From: Clavelina lepadiformis
Lineage: Eukaryota > Chordata > Ascidiacea > Aplousobranchia > Clavelinidae
Reading direction: 5' to 3'
Length of the DNA stretch: 64,000 nt
Assembly: GCF_947623445.1 (NCBI RefSeq)
Contig: NC_135245.1
Span: 317,501 to 381,500, forward strand
In this document: one piece after another, positions 62,622 through 64,000 of the stretch
Numbering within the stretch: position 1 is the first letter of the stretch
Layout of the letters: each line of letters opens with the position of its first letter
Notes under the pieces: model-generated
Told to the model about the DNA's origin: nothing
Seen by the model: the letters and a program-made list of their open reading frames with translations, nothing else
Database searches by the model: none
Program-made: the position numbers and the translations under genes

Positions 62622-62720
62622 TGACGTCAAGCAAAGTCACACGATTGAGCGATCTCCTCGCTGAGTTTCTTTAACCAAAGCTGCCAGAAAGCGCGTCAGT
62701 GCTTCTAAAAGCGTTTAAGA
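62622..62720 (-). promoter_or_regulatory. Conserved upstream module 1 of array gene 5
   Basis: TGACGTCAAGCAAAG, GCGATCTCCTCGCT and GTTTCTTTAACC, then GCCAGAAAGCGCG, about 370 bp 5' of the start. The full module continues past the duplication boundary at 62673. Confidence 0.5.
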
Positions 62721-62914
62721 ACAGTTTCGAAGCTCGGGCGACCTGTGGCTATAACTCTGCGAAGTAGTTTTCTACAGCACTGAAGTCACATTTCAATCAC
62801 AGCAATATGATTTCCTTGTACTGCATCAACACTTTATTCACTTCAAATGACGTAATAATGTAGTTGAATGCAGCCGCTGGGGTCTGAGTGATGAATATAA
62901 TCTCCCTCAGTTTC

Positions 62915-62980
62915 AAGTTCAACTGGAATGTGATAAAACTTCCATTCCCGCCGTTTTCAGACATTCTAGAATTCATTAGA
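62915..62980 (-). promoter_or_regulatory. Conserved upstream module 2 (GATA/ETS-like) of array gene 5
   Basis: TTCAACTGGAATGTGATAAA is followed by ACTTCCATTCC. In gene direction this gives GGAAGT, TTATCAC and CAGTTG, as at array gene 2. It is absent at the equivalent position of array gene 4. Confidence 0.45.
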
Positions 62981-63524
62981 ACCTGGATTACCCATGCTGG
63001 TTTCCATTAAGTTCATTCGTTGATTTCGTCTCAAGATCTGTTGCCATACTCATAACCTTACAATACATAGCAGGCACATTCTAACCCTGGCGAACCTCTA
63101 CTTGATCGAGAGAAGCTTTTTCTCTCTGTTTGCGACGCCCGTTTCCCTTTTTTCATCGCTGTTGTGGCGTTATTCTAAAATATAAAGCTTGTTTTGAACA
63201 GGAAAGAATAAAATGACTGAGGGTGTGACGTCACACGACATGCCATAGGGACAGTGAAGCGTTCATGTGGAACAAATTTCCGTCTACGCGTGTTCTGAGC
63301 AAATATTTGGGTCCAACATGAAACCAACGTTAAGACGAATCTTAACCCTTGGAGCACAAATACAAAACGCGACGTTCATAACAGTAAACTCTTAACACGC
63401 GAGTTTTGTTCATTTTTTCGGCGACACTTTTAAAAGCTTAGATTGTTTATTGTGACGTAATGGTTTAGTAGCATGAAATCTGAACTAACACCACCAATAC
63501 TGAACACCTTGAGAAAAACTAAAA

Positions 63525-63757
63525 GCTGTCTCTAATTAAAAGGAAAAAATAGTAGGTGCAAAGCTATTTTTGATGGTTTCTTGTTAACTTAACTTAAAAT
63601 TTATAGCATAGTAGCATAGCTTAAACCCAACTAATCTAAATTTAACTTCAATGAAACCCTAAATAGCTTAAATCGACTTTTTTCGTACCCATTCTCCTAA
63701 CTTCAACGCCTATCTTTAACAACGGGCTGTGTGATCTACTTACGGCAAAATAGTCAC
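63525..63757 (-). mobile_element. MITE-like repeat, copy 3 (inverted, diverged)
   Basis: On the minus strand it reads GTGACTATTTTGCC, AAGTAGATCACACAGCC, GTTAGGAGAATGGG, TTTAGGGTTT and ACTATGCTATAA, following the same order as the copies at 49572 and 57776. Divergence is much greater than between those two, which confirms an older dispersed family. Confidence 0.5.
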
Positions 63758-64000
63758 TTCGAAAACTAAATCCTACAATTTACCAAATGTGTTATTTCCA
63801 GACGTGGTGGGAAATAGAATCAGTGCAGATTGGAAGGTTTGTTCACGGCAGGAAAGCTCCTAAGGCCTAAGCAAACAACCAAACTATCAACAAAGAATGA
63901 ATCAATAAAAAGAAATCTGACCGCCAACAAGGACACTTTGGTACCTGACAAGTGACAATCGGCTTCAAATCAACTTAAACTTCAAGTTTGTTGAGGCCCT

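Larger units (their letters stand above)
57337..62673 (+). repeat. Segmental direct duplication, unit 2
   Basis: This is the partner of 49200-54476. It starts inside intron 1 of the array gene 3 copy and so carries only exon 1 of that gene. It ends at GTTTCTTTA, after which unique sequence continues (ACCAAAGCTGCC), which is the ancestral right flank. Confidence 0.93.
62674..64000. other. Upstream region of array gene 5 to window end
   Basis: This is non-coding. It shares an extended block (about 62.9-63.29 kb) with 45.6-46.19 kb upstream of array gene 2, including AGAAGCTTTTTCTCT and GAACAGGAAAGA/AAGCAGGAAAGA words. It ends with a diverged MITE copy (63525-63757). No gene is seen. Confidence 0.5.

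Overview
The window looks like a stretch of an invertebrate nuclear genome. It has split genes with GT-AG introns, low GC, several small non-autonomous DNA transposons and long gene-free tracts. A compact ADAMTS gene and a tandem family of CD20/MS4A-like tetraspan genes would fit an ascidian (Ciona-like) tunicate. That assignment is an inference from style and gene content, not proof.

Left part (1-15.1 kb). A 311-bp hAT-type MITE lies near the left edge, followed by several kb with no convincing gene. One secreted metalloprotease gene of the ADAMTS family then runs on the minus strand, 15118 to 6752. Eleven exons could be joined with consistent splice phases into a 998-residue protein: signal peptide, prodomain, furin sites, zinc protease, disintegrin-like, TSP1, Cys-rich, spacer and two more TSP1 repeats.

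Middle part (15.1-31.4 kb). I found no supported gene in about 16 kb. It is non-coding-looking sequence rich in the palindrome TGACGTCA and may be regulatory.

Right part (31.4-64 kb). A tandem array of five complete minus-strand genes (34712-36907, 41426-44704, 47955-49300, 52654-54054, 60855-62255) encodes four-transmembrane, cysteine-rich MS4A-like proteins of 225-234 residues. All share one seven-exon structure. Gene fragments sit among them: an orphan exon 7 at 31.4 kb, an orphan exon 1 at 57.4 kb, and two exon 3/4 relics. A recent 5.3-kb direct duplication (49200-54476 and 57337-62673) created the last gene copy. Its junction is occupied exactly by a 2.86-kb transposon with unusual ~500-bp inverted arms. 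That transposon carries a broken gene with a C-terminal PIN/XPG-like nuclease domain.

The genes of the array share upstream sequence modules, one containing TGACGTCA and one with neighbouring ETS-like and GATA-like words. A conserved TGACGTCA-like site also sits inside intron 3. A cluster of three CTCF-like motifs lies between the third and fourth array members. The most interesting signals are the transposon at the duplication junction, the self-inverted transposon structure, the loss of distal upstream DNA by one gene copy, patchy gene conversion between non-adjacent copies, and the strong excess of TGACGTCA across the window.
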